Source: Bacteroidaceae bacterium | Lineage (GTDB): Bacteria > Bacteroidota > Bacteroidia > Bacteroidales > Bacteroidaceae | Length of the DNA: 64,000 nt | Reading direction: 5' to 3' | Assembly: GCA_017617315.1 (NCBI GenBank) | Contig: JAFZWM010000004.1 | Span: 1 to 64,000, forward strand | Part shown: piece by piece, positions 1-9,230 of the stretch | Layout of the letters: every line of letters starts with the position of its first letter | How positions within the stretch are numbered: position 1 is the stretch's first letter | Notes under the pieces: generated by a model | Databases searched by the model: none | Seen by the model: only the letters and a program-made list of their open reading frames with translations | What the model was told of the DNA's origin: nothing | Made by a program: the position numbers and the translations under genes

Positions 1-46
1 CTCAATAATGTCAAGAACAAACTTGTACACATTGTGACTGCCATGG

Positions 47-1495
47 TCAGAAACAAGCAGCTTTTTGACAAAGATTATAAAATATCAGCATAAACCTAAA
101 AAAATGGTCGAAATATTTGGATTTTAACATAGAAAGCAATTTAAAATAACCCGGCTCATCTTTACCGCCATCTATCTTTGCACGAGCAACATCTACAAAT
201 TCAGAATCGTATTTTGTTCCTTTACCACCTACAAGATTAGTGCAATTCTCAAACATATATTTCGAATTTCTAACCCTGCTTATATTCCAGCCTGTCCCAA
301 CATATATCGTTTTCAGACTTTCACACCCCAAGAACATTGCGTGCATAATAGTTACTTTCGAGGTGTTAAAGTTGTTTATATCAAGCTGAGTCAGACTTTT
401 ACAACCAGCAAACATATTGTCCATATCCCACACATTAGAGGTATCGAATCTACTCAAATCAAGGCTCGACAGTTTTTCGCAGCCACAAAACATACTGCCC
501 ATACACGTTACTCTCGAAGTGTTAAAGTTGCTTAAATCCAGAGAACGCAGACTTGTGCATACTCGGAACATACTATGCATATTCGTTACTTTTGAAGTAT
601 TGAAATTGCATAAATCAAGACTCTCCAAACTTCCGCAATCATGAAACATACCGCCCATATCCTTTACCTTCGAGGTATTAAAACCACTTACATCAAGTTC
701 TGTAACACTTTCGCAACTACTGAACATACAGCTCATATCAGTTACTTGCGAGGTATTAAATCCGCTGACATCAAGACTCTGCATACTTTTGCAACATAAA
801 AACATACCACTCATATTTGTAACATTCGAGGTATCGAAACCGCCTACATCGAGTCCCGGCAGACTTTCGCAACCAGAGAACATTCTGCACATATCTGTTA
901 CTTTCAAAGTATCAAAACAACTTATATCAAGACTATGCACGTTTTGGCATCCCAAGAACATTTCTCGCATTCTCCTTACTTTTGAGGTATCGAAACTGCT
1001 AACATCAAGGCTCGACAGGCTTTCGCACCAATAGAACATTAAGCTCATGTCTGTAACCTTCGAAGTATCGAACTTACTTAAATCAAGGCTAAACAAACGT
1101 TTACAATTACAGAACATTCCGAACATATTCCTCACTCTCGAAGTATTCAGATTGTCGATGCCTTCTATTTTTGTCAGATTTTCAAATCCGCCGAACCAAT
1201 ATGCACAAGATACAGGACGTGCATCTTTAAACGACTCGTCAAAAACTACCGTCGTAAAATTCGGATTATACGGGAGTGAACCTTTTTCTTTTTTCACCCA
1301 TTTAGGAATTACAACATTCAGCCTATACGCCGTACCTTGTCGGGAAGACTTATGTTTGTCAAAATAGAAGGTAAGTGTCGTGCCATCGGGCGATACTACC
1401 GCATACTCTTTCTTTGCTATAGCTTCGGTAAGTTTTGCTATAGGTTTCGCTGCAAAAGAAATAAAGTTTATGATTTTCATGAAAATATTTCCCAT
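47..1495 (-). CDS. BspA-family leucine-rich repeat protein (DUF285 type)
   Basis: 482 aa. From about residue 115 to 420 it is built of some 12 repeats of 23-24 residues with the pattern MFxxCxSLxxLDLSxFDTSxVTDM, the signature of DUF285/BspA-like surface repeats. The region before (residues 30-110) has a strand-rich head; a KDEPGYF motif follows the repeats, then a hydrophobic, aromatic tail. The N-terminus is not a clean signal peptide, so export is uncertain. Members of this family bind host or matrix proteins, but no ligand can be read here. It stands alone; the opposite-strand frames over it are artefacts of the repeat. A copy of a short dispersed sequence lies just upstream (1511-1537). 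Confidence 0.85.
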   Translation of the reverse strand: MGNIFMKIINFISFAAKPIAKLTEAIAKKEYAVVSPDGTTLTFYFDKHKSSRQGTAYRLNVVIPKWVKKEKGSLPYNPNFTTVVFDESFKDARPVSCAYWFGGFENLTKIEGIDNLNTSRVRNMFGMFCNCKRLFSLDLSKFDTSKVTDMSLMFYWCESLSSLDVSSFDTSKVRRMREMFLGCQNVHSLDISCFDTLKVTDMCRMFSGCESLPGLDVGGFDTSNVTNMSGMFLCCKSMQSLDVSGFNTSQVTDMSCMFSSCESVTELDVSGFNTSKVKDMGGMFHDCGSLESLDLCNFNTSKVTNMHSMFRVCTSLRSLDLSNFNTSRVTCMGSMFCGCEKLSSLDLSRFDTSNVWDMDNMFAGCKSLTQLDINNFNTSKVTIMHAMFLGCESLKTIYVGTGWNISRVRNSKYMFENCTNLVGGKGTKYDSEFVDVARAKIDGGKDEPGYFKLLSMLKSKYFDHFFRFMLIFYNLCQKAACF

Positions 1496-1617
1496 ACTAT
1501 TTTTCCTTTAGTTCTGCTGAATTTCCGCGCTCGACCTGTGGTTGCTTGCGAACGGAGTTCGAGCGGCAAAATTCCCATTTTCTTTCCAAGCTGAAAAAAG
1601 CAAATTCATCTTAACTT

Positions 1618-1652
1618 AGAGTCGTTTTTCGTGAATTAAGAAAAACGACTCT
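1618..1652. terminator. hairpin terminator
   Basis: Perfect 13-bp inverted repeat, AGAGTCGTTTTTC at 1618-1630 and its complement at 1640-1652, followed by a T-run on the plus strand. It sits in the spacer between maf and the BspA-like gene. On the minus strand, which carries both genes, no U-tract follows, so its use there is uncertain. Confidence 0.6.
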
Positions 1653-1681
1653 TTTTATTTGCGACGACACTCCACAACCAA

Positions 1682-1738
1682 TTATGAATTTTGAATTATG
1701 AATTATGAATTGTCAATTGTCAACTGTCAATTGTCAAC
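1682..1738. repeat. CAATTG-rich short repeats
   Basis: Low-complexity run of 9-10 bp units alternating ATGAATT and TCAATTG/TCAACTG, ending directly at the maf stop codon. The same style of sequence recurs at 32493-32560, 38010-38155, 48628-48660 and 49510-49680. Confidence 0.7.
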
Positions 1739-2302
1739 TCAAAAAAACTTCTGCAACTCCTTGTAAAGACGTTGAACAGGCAAGCCAACAACGTTGAAGT
1801 ACGAGCCCTCGATACCAGTAACGCCAACATAGCCAATCCATTCCTGTATGCCGTATGCGCCAGCCTTGTCGAACGGCTTGTAATGCTCTATGTAGAAGTC
1901 AATCTGCTCGTCGGTAAGCACATCGAACGACACGTTAGTGGTTACGGCAAAGCAACTGTGCTTCTTGGTAGTTACTATGCTCACGCCTGTTATCACCTGA
2001 TGCGTACGTCCGCTCAGCTTCCTGAGCATACGCTTGGCATCGGCTGCATCCGACGGCTTGCCGAGAACCTCACCGTCTACGTAGACTATAGTATCGGCAG
2101 TTATCAGAAGGTCGTCTTCGCCGATAATCTGCTTGTAAGCCTCGGCTTTCTTTGCCGAGATATGCTTTGGAATGTCCTCTCCTCTGAGCGTGTCGGGAAA
2201 ACTCTCGTCGATGCCCGGAATTGTCTTAACCTCGAACTCTATGCCCAGACCAGCCAGGAGTTCCTTTCTGCGAGGCGAATTGCTCGCCAATATTATATTC
2301 AT
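1739..2302 (-). CDS. maf: Maf-family nucleotide pyrophosphatase
   Basis: 187 aa from the ATG at 2302, chosen because the Maf N-terminal signature ILASNSPRRKELL follows it at once; the upstream in-frame extension looks like read-through of the spacer. The family hydrolyses non-canonical or methylated dNTP/NTPs to monophosphates; the conserved SPRR, the ITADTIV segment with its catalytic Asp, and GKP are visible. Last gene of the 5952-1739 operon, 22 bp after the KdsC-like gene. In Bacteroidetes maf often sits next to this HAD phosphatase, which supports a single transcript. Confidence 0.93.
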   Translation of the reverse strand: MNIILASNSPRRKELLAGLGIEFEVKTIPGIDESFPDTLRGEDIPKHISAKKAEAYKQIIGEDDLLITADTIVYVDGEVLGKPSDAADAKRMLRKLSGRTHQVITGVSIVTTKKHSCFAVTTNVSFDVLTDEQIDFYIEHYKPFDKAGAYGIQEWIGYVGVTGIEGSYFNVVGLPVQRLYKELQKFF

Positions 2303-2324
2303 CTTACTTCTTGTTTTTTGTTTT

Positions 2325-2843
2325 TTACCATCCGAAGGCAACCTTGTCGCCCATCCATTTGCCTTGCGCCTTCAGCACCTGCTCAATCACGTCGCGACCG
2401 CAGCCCATGCCGCCCTCTTTGTGCGAAATGTATCGGCACACGCTCTTAATCTCGGGCGCGGCATCGGCAGGACAGCAAGGGCATCCGCATACCGAGAGAA
2501 TCTCGTAGTCGGGGATGTCGTCGCCCATATAGAGCACCTCCTCGTCCTTCAGACCGTATTTATCGAGCAGACGGCGATATTCGCCTATCTTTACGGCAGC
2601 CTTCATTATCACATCCTCTACGCCGAGCGACGTGTAGCGAACCCTTATAGCCTCGGTACATCCGCCGGTTATGATGGCAACATGAATGCCACGCTTAACG
2701 GCAAGCTGAATGGCATATCCGTCCTTGATATTAACGGTACGCATAGGCTCGCCGTTGGGATATGCCGTGATTGTCTCGCGACTGAGAACGCCGTCAACAT
2801 CGAAGGCAATCATCTTTATTTTCGAAAGGTCGTAATTTATCAT
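2325..2843 (-). CDS. KdsC-type HAD phosphatase
   Basis: 172 aa from the ATG at 2843, whose ATGA overlaps the stop of the preceding gene. HAD motif I is FDVDGVLS near residue 13, motif II is the ITGG turn, and the motif IV aspartates are in MGDDIPD. Length and absence of a cap domain fit the KdsC/YrbI family, which dephosphorylates KDO-8-phosphate in lipopolysaccharide synthesis. No other KDO gene is in the window, so the substrate is inferred from family only. A general small-molecule phosphatase is the alternative. Confidence 0.85.
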   Translation of the reverse strand: MINYDLSKIKMIAFDVDGVLSRETITAYPNGEPMRTVNIKDGYAIQLAVKRGIHVAIITGGCTEAIRVRYTSLGVEDVIMKAAVKIGEYRRLLDKYGLKDEEVLYMGDDIPDYEILSVCGCPCCPADAAPEIKSVCRYISHKEGGMGCGRDVIEQVLKAQGKWMGDKVAFGW

Positions 2844-3613
2844 TTTGTTGATGTTTTGTGAATACTCTTGCTCAGCAACTCGTATATCTGCTGAAGCTCG
2901 GGACTGTAGGCGAGCAGAGCCTTCTGCTTGTCCATCACGTTGCGGTCGAACCGAACCGCCGGACCAGTCTGCGCCTTGCGAGGCTCGAGCGTGTGAATCT
3001 TTGCAGCCGTCTCGTCGATGAGCGGAATCATAGTGCTGAACGGAATGTCGTGCTGCGCAAGCATCTCGGCACAAAGGGCATACATGTGGTTGGTGAAGTT
3101 GTTGGCAAAGACGGCTGCCAGATGCAGGTACTTGCGCTGCTCGCCCGAGAAATGCCACACGCTCTGCGACACGGACGATGCAAGCGACTCGACCACAGCC
3201 TCGTCGTCAGCATTGTTAGCCTCGACAAAGCACGGTATGACCGAGAAATCGACTTCCCTGCCCTTGCTGAACGACTGCATAGGATACAGCACGCCAAACC
3301 GATGGCAATATCCTTCGAATACCTGCATATCTATGCTTCCGGCGGTATGCACAAAGAGTTTGTCTTCCCTTCCGCGACAGATATCTGAAACGCACTCGAC
3401 AAGGGCGGAGTCTTTGAGCGAGACGATGTAGATATCAGCCTCGGCACTAAGATTTGCCAGCGAGGTGGTGAAACCGGCGTTCAGCCTGTCGGCAAGAAGT
3501 CGGGCGTTCTCTTCGGTACGGCTGAAGACCTGCAAGATATCGTGCCCGGCGTTCTGCAAGGCACGGCTCAGGTGCGTTGCCAGATTGCCGGCACCAACCA
3601 TTACGATTCTCAT
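2840..3613 (-). CDS. Rossmann-fold/DUF2520 oxidoreductase-like protein
   Basis: 257 aa. N-terminal dinucleotide-binding fold with [12 protein letters not shown] at residues 4-15, then a helical C-terminal half containing [13 protein letters not shown] and GPAVRFD, characteristic of DUF2520 proteins related to ProC and F420-dependent NADP reductases. The substrate of the family is not established. It overlaps both neighbours by 4 bp (start with the nitroreductase stop, stop with the KdsC-like start), so translational coupling is likely. Start chosen at 3613, directly before the nucleotide-binding strand. Confidence 0.85.
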   Translation of the reverse strand: MRIVMVGAGNLATHLSRALQNAGHDILQVFSRTEENARLLADRLNAGFTTSLANLSAEADIYIVSLKDSALVECVSDICRGREDKLFVHTAGSIDMQVFEGYCHRFGVLYPMQSFSKGREVDFSVIPCFVEANNADDEAVVESLASSVSQSVWHFSGEQRKYLHLAAVFANNFTNHMYALCAEMLAQHDIPFSTMIPLIDETAAKIHTLEPRKAQTGPAVRFDRNVMDKQKALLAYSPELQQIYELLSKSIHKTSTK

Positions 3614-4146
3614 TTTGTGTTTCCGAACTTGTTGTAGTGAACCTGATTCCACAGCAGTTTGTCGTCCTCCATAGGCTTGCGCTCGGCTGCCTTGTGACCA
3701 ACGCCGATGATGCTCAGAACCTCGAGGCTGTCGGGCAGTCCGAGGATGTTGTGAACGATGGTGTTGGCAGGCGTTCCGTCTTCTGCTGCGCGATTGCGAA
3801 TCTGCGCCCAGCAAGAGCCAAGTCCGAGTTCTTCGGCCTGAAGCTGAATCATGAGCGATGCTATTGAGGCATCCTCAATCCACACGTCGTTTTCCGAAGG
3901 ATTGGCGGTTACGACGATTGCCAGAGGCGCACCCTCGAGGAACTCAGCTCCCATCTTCTTGCAACGGGCAAGCAGCTTTATCGTTTCCTTGTCGTCTACC
4001 ACCACAAAGTTCCAGTTTCTGATGCTCTTTGACGACGGGCTCATAAGTGCCGCGCGCAAAAGCGCCTTTACTTCAGGCTCGGTTACTTTCTCGTCGGTGA
4101 ACTTGCGCATACTGCGGCGCGTTCTTATCAAATCTTTGAAATCCAT
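3610..4146 (-). CDS. nitroreductase-family flavoprotein
   Basis: 178 aa from the ATG at 4146. It opens with the family pattern DLIRTRRSMRKFT, which holds the FMN-phosphate-binding Arg/Ser residues, then AALMSPSSKSIRNW and the C-terminal ...LSIIGVGHKA segment. Nitroreductases use FMN and NAD(P)H to reduce nitro groups, quinones or related acceptors; the natural substrate cannot be told from sequence. It lies 2 bp after the DUF2400 gene and overlaps the next by 4 bp, so it is an internal gene of the operon. Confidence 0.9.
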   Translation of the reverse strand: MDFKDLIRTRRSMRKFTDEKVTEPEVKALLRAALMSPSSKSIRNWNFVVVDDKETIKLLARCKKMGAEFLEGAPLAIVVTANPSENDVWIEDASIASLMIQLQAEELGLGSCWAQIRNRAAEDGTPANTIVHNILGLPDSLEVLSIIGVGHKAAERKPMEDDKLLWNQVHYNKFGNTK

Positions 4147-4148
4147 AG

Positions 4149-4856
4149 TTATTTGTTGTTTATTCCATATCCAAAAAGTGCGAAGTCGCCGAGGCAGGGG
4201 TCGCCCGGAAAGATGTCGGCGAGGCTCTGCGTTATGCGGCGCGCGTTGGCAAGCGAGAACGACTCCCTGTCGATAAGCCCAAGTTCGAAAGCCTGACGGC
4301 ACACATGAACATCGAGCGGAATGATGAGCTGCGACGGACTATAATTAAGCCACAACCCGAAATCGACCTCGCTGTCGCGCCTTATCATCCAGCGCAGAAA
4401 CATGTTCAGTTTCTTCTGCGGACTCTTGTCGCTGACCTGCATAAACTGGCAGATGGCGCGGAACGGCGACTCGGCATCGAGCGTTAGAAGACAGTCCTCG
4501 AGCGAGTCGAAACGCGCGTAGCAGTCGTGCAATTTCTGAAAGAAGCCGTTGAAATCGGCATACATCAACATTCGGTAGAAACTTTCTTTTCTCCCTGCCT
4601 GAAAGTCGGTCTGCCATCGGCGGCTCATCACATAATCGTAGGGCGATGCACCCATGATTGCGTGCAGGGCATCAGCCTTCAGCACAATCTGCTTTCGGTT
4701 TCCAAAGCTCATAAGCGCGGTAAGCAGTCCGCTTATCTCGATGTCGCGCCTCTGGGCAAAGCGGTGCGGAAACTGCACGGGGTCGTTTGCAACGAAGGCG
4801 GCCGTGTGATACTCAGCCGCCCATCGGCGCAAGCGTTCTGAAACGTCGCTGCGCAC
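4149..4856 (-). CDS. DUF2400 (TIGR02757) protein
   Basis: 235 aa, probably from a GTG at 4856, 7 bp after the upstream stop; no ATG occurs in frame near there. Sequence features of TIGR02757 are seen: FAQRRDIEISGLLTALMSFG, PFRAICQFMQ, KKLNMFLRWMIRRD and the ending DFALFGYGI. The family is widespread in Bacteroidetes and has a helix-hairpin-helix glycosylase-like look, but no proven function. The adjacent nuclease-like gene makes a DNA-related role conceivable; that is only inference. Confidence 0.85.
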   Translation of the reverse strand: MRSDVSERLRRWAAEYHTAAFVANDPVQFPHRFAQRRDIEISGLLTALMSFGNRKQIVLKADALHAIMGASPYDYVMSRRWQTDFQAGRKESFYRMLMYADFNGFFQKLHDCYARFDSLEDCLLTLDAESPFRAICQFMQVSDKSPQKKLNMFLRWMIRRDSEVDFGLWLNYSPSQLIIPLDVHVCRQAFELGLIDRESFSLANARRITQSLADIFPGDPCLGDFALFGYGINNK

Positions 4857-4863
4857 CGTCTTT

Positions 4864-5952
4864 TTATTTCTTTGTAAGCGCCACCTTGGCGTTTAGTCTA
4901 AAGTACCACTGACCATTCTCGCGCTCCAGATATCCGTAGTGGTCGCGCTCAACGTTGCCGTGTACAAGTCGGGTGTTATTCAGAAGGAAGTTCTCGAACA
5001 CCGCCCTGTCATTTACGCTGTAGCACAGAGGCTTGCCGCTGGCATCGACGAAGATGAAGCCGCTAACCACGCCCGTGAATCCGTCGAACACCTTTGTTGG
5101 GCGCATTCCCAGAGCTACCGCCATGAGGAACTGCTTAACCTTGTATTCGTAGTATCCGTGCTTCTCTATCAGCTCGTCTTTTATCTTCAGAGGGTTCAGT
5201 TCCTTCATCTTGTCTACGAGGTCGCGCACGCGGCTTGTTCCGTCGAGATACATCATTCGTGTCATCTCGCCCAGAAGCCGAGGGAAGTGCAGGTCGATGA
5301 GGTTAAGGTTGCTACGGAACACCTTGTCGGCAGCATCGTCGAACTTGAGCACGCCGCCCATAGCCTCTACCATCATCATTCGGCGCGCCACCGGATTCTC
5401 GCTCGCCTCGGTAGCGTTAATCTTGTTTACCGCCGGAGTAGGTATCTTTATTCCGTCGAGATGATACTTGATGTTGGCAGCACGACCGCCGTCCATCAGA
5501 GGGTCCATCGTTCCTACGCGCGAGTAGATGCGGAATCCCATTGGCGGTACGCCCTGAGTGTAGAACACGATGAAGAGATCGGTACGGTCTTCGGTCTGTG
5601 CCTCGAGGTTGAAGATTTTAACCGCGTCGAGAAACTCCTCAACGCCCTCTGGCGACTCGATGTCGTCTTCTTCTGAATGTCCCTTCATGGCTTCGAGCAC
5701 CATCATAGCCACCGTTCCGAAGTCCTCGCGCGGAATGCGGTATTCGTCGCCCTCCTCGGGAACGATGCGCACGTCTTCATCCTCAATGAAATACGAACGG
5801 CTTCCGTCGTGCTCCTCTCGCTTGATGCAATGTATCGGAAAGAATCGCTTTGACGGCTTGCCCAGACTGTTGCCAAGTGTGACCTTACCGTCCTTTAGCA
5901 ACGTGAAGAAAGTATACAACTCACTCCATTCTCTTTTCTTTGCTGTAAACAT
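4864..5952 (-). CDS. HpaII-family restriction endonuclease homologue
   Basis: 362 aa, first gene of the operon. The N-terminal REWSELYTFFTLLKDGKV and the C-terminal block YEYKVKQFLMAVALGM with FENFLLNNTRL match what I remember of the HpaII family (PF09561). Where the enzyme should read GFSIKS, the PD-(D/E)xK core lysine segment, this protein reads GFRIYSRVG, so the catalytic lysine appears to be missing. No DNA methyltransferase lies in the window. A TAATTTTG box, the minus-10-like element of Bacteroidetes promoters, lies 20 bp upstream (5972-5979). A domesticated, non-cutting DNA-binding protein is possible; a solitary active nuclease is the alternative. Confidence 0.8.
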   Translation of the reverse strand: MFTAKKREWSELYTFFTLLKDGKVTLGNSLGKPSKRFFPIHCIKREEHDGSRSYFIEDEDVRIVPEEGDEYRIPREDFGTVAMMVLEAMKGHSEEDDIESPEGVEEFLDAVKIFNLEAQTEDRTDLFIVFYTQGVPPMGFRIYSRVGTMDPLMDGGRAANIKYHLDGIKIPTPAVNKINATEASENPVARRMMMVEAMGGVLKFDDAADKVFRSNLNLIDLHFPRLLGEMTRMMYLDGTSRVRDLVDKMKELNPLKIKDELIEKHGYYEYKVKQFLMAVALGMRPTKVFDGFTGVVSGFIFVDASGKPLCYSVNDRAVFENFLLNNTRLVHGNVERDHYGYLERENGQWYFRLNAKVALTKK

Positions 5953-6102
5953 ATATTTTCGAGTTTTGTTGCAAAATTAGGCATTTTTTTTCACACTTGC
6001 CACAGTTTTGGCAAAATGATATGGGGAGAAAGAGGGAGTTCTCGCGAATTCCGAAATTACACTTCCCATTATGAATTATGAATTTTGAATTGTAATTCTT
6101 CG

Positions 6103-6300
6103 TCGAACCTTCCCCCTTGCTACCCTCTTGCTATCCCCTTACTACCCCCTTACTATCCCCTTGCTTCAATTCCAATTTCTACTTTCACAGAACTTACCAT
6201 TCACCTAATCTGGCTATACCTTGCATATATCTTACATATAGCTTACATATATCCTACATATAGCCAACATATAGCTTACATATACCCTGCATATACCTTG
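6103..6300 (+). repeat. 11-bp periodic degenerate array 1 (18 units)
   Basis: 198 bp divide exactly into 18 units of 11 bp. Early units are of the type CCCTTGCTACC and CCCTTACTATC, later ones CATATATCTTA, CATATAGCTTA and CATATACCTTG. Unit sequence drifts while the register holds. The spacer 5953-6780 between the divergent HpaII-like gene and the TonB receptor holds this array, array 2, an ATGAATT-rich stretch (6067-6095), a GGTCATTAGAAAA half-copy of the hairpin arm at 32572 (6371-6384), and TTTCAAC repeats before the receptor start. I see no gene in it. Confidence 0.85.
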
Positions 6301-6491
6301 GCACTATTTTGTATATACAAAAAGACAAAATACCCCACTTTTTCTACCATTATGAATTATAAACCCAAATCGGTCATTAGAAAATTCGCCTTACATTATG
6401 TTCAAATAAGTGTTTGACATTTATAGAAACATAGGCGAAAAGCACTAATGATTAGTTCTGCCTAATTATGAGAACTTACATTTTGCTAAAT

Positions 6492-6655
6492 GAATACCTT
6501 GCCTCTACTTTCCTTCTACCTTCCCTCTATCTTCCCTCTACCTTCCTACGACGTACCTTGGACGTACCTTGGACGTACCCTGGACGTACCTTGGACGTAC
6601 CTTGGACGTACCTTGGACGTACCTTGGACGTACCTTGGACGTACCTTGGACGTAC
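6492..6655 (+). repeat. 11-bp periodic array 2 (ACGTACCTTGG tandem repeat)
   Basis: Five degenerate units (GAATACCTTGC, CTCTACTTTCC, TTCTACCTTCC, CTCTATCTTCC, CTCTACCTTCC) occupy 6492-6546. After a 4-bp phase shift come nine near-perfect copies of ACGTACCTTGG at 6551-6649 plus a partial copy; one copy has a single T-to-C change. The frame is open through it, giving a spurious repeat peptide in front of the receptor gene. Confidence 0.95.
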
Positions 6656-6780
6656 GAACAATTTCTGACGAAATTGTTCGTTATAAATCCCTAATTATCA
6701 ATCGATTCAGTTTTTTCAACTTTCAAATTTCAACTTTCAACTTATTTGTCAATTTTCAATACAAAATAAAAAGCCGTTTT

Positions 6781-9210
6781 ATGCGTTATGTGTATATGCT
6801 AAAAAGACTAAGATACAGCATTCTGCTGCTGACAATAATATTCACTCATTTTACCGATGCTGCCGCACAAGGCACATCAAAGCACAAAGCCAAGATAACG
6901 GGAATCGTTACCGACGAGAATCACGACCCTATCGAACTGGCTACCGTGCGCATTGAAAAGCCCGTGCTCGTAGGCACTACGACCGACTTGCGCGGCCATT
7001 ACTCCATCTCGGTAGACACGCAAGACAGCGTTACGGTTATCTTCTCGATGATTGGCTACCGCACCAAGAAGAAAACATTGCGCAGACCAAAGGGAATAAT
7101 CGCGCTCAACGTTACGATGCTGCCGTCGGACGTTGAGCTTGAGGGCGTTACGGTAAGCGAGGTGCGCCGACAGACAACCTCGACCCAGAAACTCGACATA
7201 AAAGACCAGAAACTGATGCCCGACGCATCGGGCGGAAGCGTGGAATCGTACATCGCAACGCAAGCCGGAGTATCATCGAACAACGAACTGAGTTCGCAGT
7301 ACAACGTGCGCGGCGGAAGTTTCGACGAGAACAGCGTCTACATCAACGGCATAGAGGTTTACCGACCGATGCTCATCAGCTCGGGACAGCAAGAGGGTCT
7401 GAGCATCATCAACCCCGACATGGTTAGCGACATCGGCTTCTCATCGGGCGGATTCGAGGCTAAATATGGCGATAAAATGTCGTCGGTGCTCGATATAACT
7501 TACAAGAAAGTAAAGAAATTCGAGGGAAGCGCAAATCTAAGTATGCTGGGCGGAGGCATCTACGCCGGATTCGGAAACAAGCACTTCAGCATGACACAGA
7601 GCGTGCGATACAAGACAAACCGCTATCTCTTGGGAACACTCGACACAAAGGGCGAATACAGTCCAAACTTCGTTGATTACCAGAACTATACAAGCTGGTC
7701 GCCAAACAAACGGTGGACTATCGACTTCATCGGGAACTACTCGCGAAACAGCTATCAGTTTAAGCCATCGGACAGAACGACAACCTTCGGAACACTCGAC
7801 GACATAAAGGAATTCAAGGTTTATTTCGACGGTCAGGAGAAGGACTTGTTCAGAACCTACTTCATGACGGCGAGCATCACGCGCAAGTTTACCGAACATG
7901 CCTTCATCTCGCTGCAAGGAGCGGCATACAACAGCAAGGAGCAGGAAACATACGACATCCAAGGCGAGTACTGGCTCAACAACGAGGGCATGGACGAGAG
8001 CATAGGCGTTGGAACATACAAGGAGCACGCACGCAACTATCTGACTACGAGCGTAAAGAGCGTAACGCTCAACGGTCAGGTAAGAAAGAAGGCGCACGAG
8101 ATAAGATGGGGCGCGCTGATGAAGCACGAACTGGTAAAAGAGAAGATGAAGGAATGGGAGATGCGCGACTCGGCTGGCTATTCTCTGCCACACTCCGACA
8201 GCCAGCTGCGACTGATTTACAACCTTAGCAGCAACAACGAACTAAGCTCTAACAGATACGAACTTTATGCACAGGACACTTGGCGAATGAACAACGACAA
8301 AGGTATGTTCACCATCAACTACGGACTGCGCTACGCTTACTGGGACTTCAACAAGGAGAGCATCGTAAGTCCGCGACTATCAGTCGGTTTCATTCCAAAG
8401 AAGAACGAGAATTTCACCTTCCGCTTTGCCACCGGACTGTACTATCAGGCTCCGTTCTACAAAGAACTGAAGGACACCACTATGGCAGCCAACGGCAACG
8501 CCACGGTTACGCTAAACTCCGAGATAAAGAGCCAGCGAAGCATTCATTTCGTTCTGGCTGGCGACTACAAATTCAGAATGGCAAACCGTCCGTTCAAGTT
8601 CACAACCGAGATTTATTACAAGATTCTGAGCAATCTCAACCCATACAATGTTGATAATCTGAAGATTACTTACTACGGAAAGAATCTGAGCAAAGGCTAT
8701 GCCACAGGTATCGACATGAAGTTGTTTGGCGAGTTTGTTCCGGGAAGCGACTCGTGGCTCACGCTGTCGATAATGAAGACCGAAGAGACGCTTTTCGGCA
8801 AGAAAATTCCTCGTCCAACCGACCAGCGCATGAATCTGTCGCTCTACTTCACCGACTATTTTCCGGGCACAGACAAGTGGAAGATGAGTCTGAAACTGAG
8901 CTATGCCGGCGGTCTGCCGTTCGGTCCGCCACACACCGGACGCGAGACGCAGTTCTTCCGCACGCCAGCCTACAGGCGCGCCGACATTGGCATGAGCTAC
9001 CGTCTGCTCAACAACGAGGAGCACGACATACGCACCGGCGTTGCATCAAAACTGCGCAACGCATGGATTGGCATCGACGCCTTCAACCTATTGAATATCA
9101 ATAACGTAAACTCATATTTCTGGCTGACGGATGTAACAAACAACCAGTATGCCGTGCCAAACTATCTTACTGGCAGACAGATAAATGTAAGACTTCTGCT
9201 GGAGTTCTAA
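6781..9210 (+). CDS. TonB-dependent outer-membrane receptor with CarboxypepD_reg-like domain
   Basis: 809 aa from ATG 6781; ATG 6796 is equally good and leaves the signal peptide LRYSILLLTIIFTHFTDAAAQ. Residues ~30-115 form the carboxypeptidase-regulatory-like domain common in Bacteroidetes receptors (ITGIVTDENHDPIELATV). A plug follows at ~140-240 (YNVRGGSFDENSVYINGIEV), then a 22-strand barrel ending in the aromatic RLLLEF. The start is not moved into the repeat array upstream although that frame is open. No SusD partner is adjacent, so substrate is unknown. A small AT-rich gene follows after 20 bp. Confidence 0.9.
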   Translation: MRYVYMLKRLRYSILLLTIIFTHFTDAAAQGTSKHKAKITGIVTDENHDPIELATVRIEKPVLVGTTTDLRGHYSISVDTQDSVTVIFSMIGYRTKKKTLRRPKGIIALNVTMLPSDVELEGVTVSEVRRQTTSTQKLDIKDQKLMPDASGGSVESYIATQAGVSSNNELSSQYNVRGGSFDENSVYINGIEVYRPMLISSGQQEGLSIINPDMVSDIGFSSGGFEAKYGDKMSSVLDITYKKVKKFEGSANLSMLGGGIYAGFGNKHFSMTQSVRYKTNRYLLGTLDTKGEYSPNFVDYQNYTSWSPNKRWTIDFIGNYSRNSYQFKPSDRTTTFGTLDDIKEFKVYFDGQEKDLFRTYFMTASITRKFTEHAFISLQGAAYNSKEQETYDIQGEYWLNNEGMDESIGVGTYKEHARNYLTTSVKSVTLNGQVRKKAHEIRWGALMKHELVKEKMKEWEMRDSAGYSLPHSDSQLRLIYNLSSNNELSSNRYELYAQDTWRMNNDKGMFTINYGLRYAYWDFNKESIVSPRLSVGFIPKKNENFTFRFATGLYYQAPFYKELKDTTMAANGNATVTLNSEIKSQRSIHFVLAGDYKFRMANRPFKFTTEIYYKILSNLNPYNVDNLKITYYGKNLSKGYATGIDMKLFGEFVPGSDSWLTLSIMKTEETLFGKKIPRPTDQRMNLSLYFTDYFPGTDKWKMSLKLSYAGGLPFGPPHTGRETQFFRTPAYRRADIGMSYRLLNNEEHDIRTGVASKLRNAWIGIDAFNLLNINNVNSYFWLTDVTNNQYAVPNYLTGRQINVRLLLEF

Positions 9211-9230
9211 AAGAAGCTACATTCGGAAAT

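Noticed and set aside
2302-2341. Longer N-terminus for Maf, and similar upstream extensions of the KdsC-like, DUF2520, nitroreductase, cysE and fabG genes
   Set aside because: In each case the family signature begins at the inner ATG and the extension overlaps the coding end of the preceding gene or reads spacer.
6490-6780. N-terminal extension of the TonB receptor through the tandem repeat
   Set aside because: The frame is open only because the 11-bp unit lacks stops; the signal peptide follows ATG 6781/6796 and the extension has no family counterpart.
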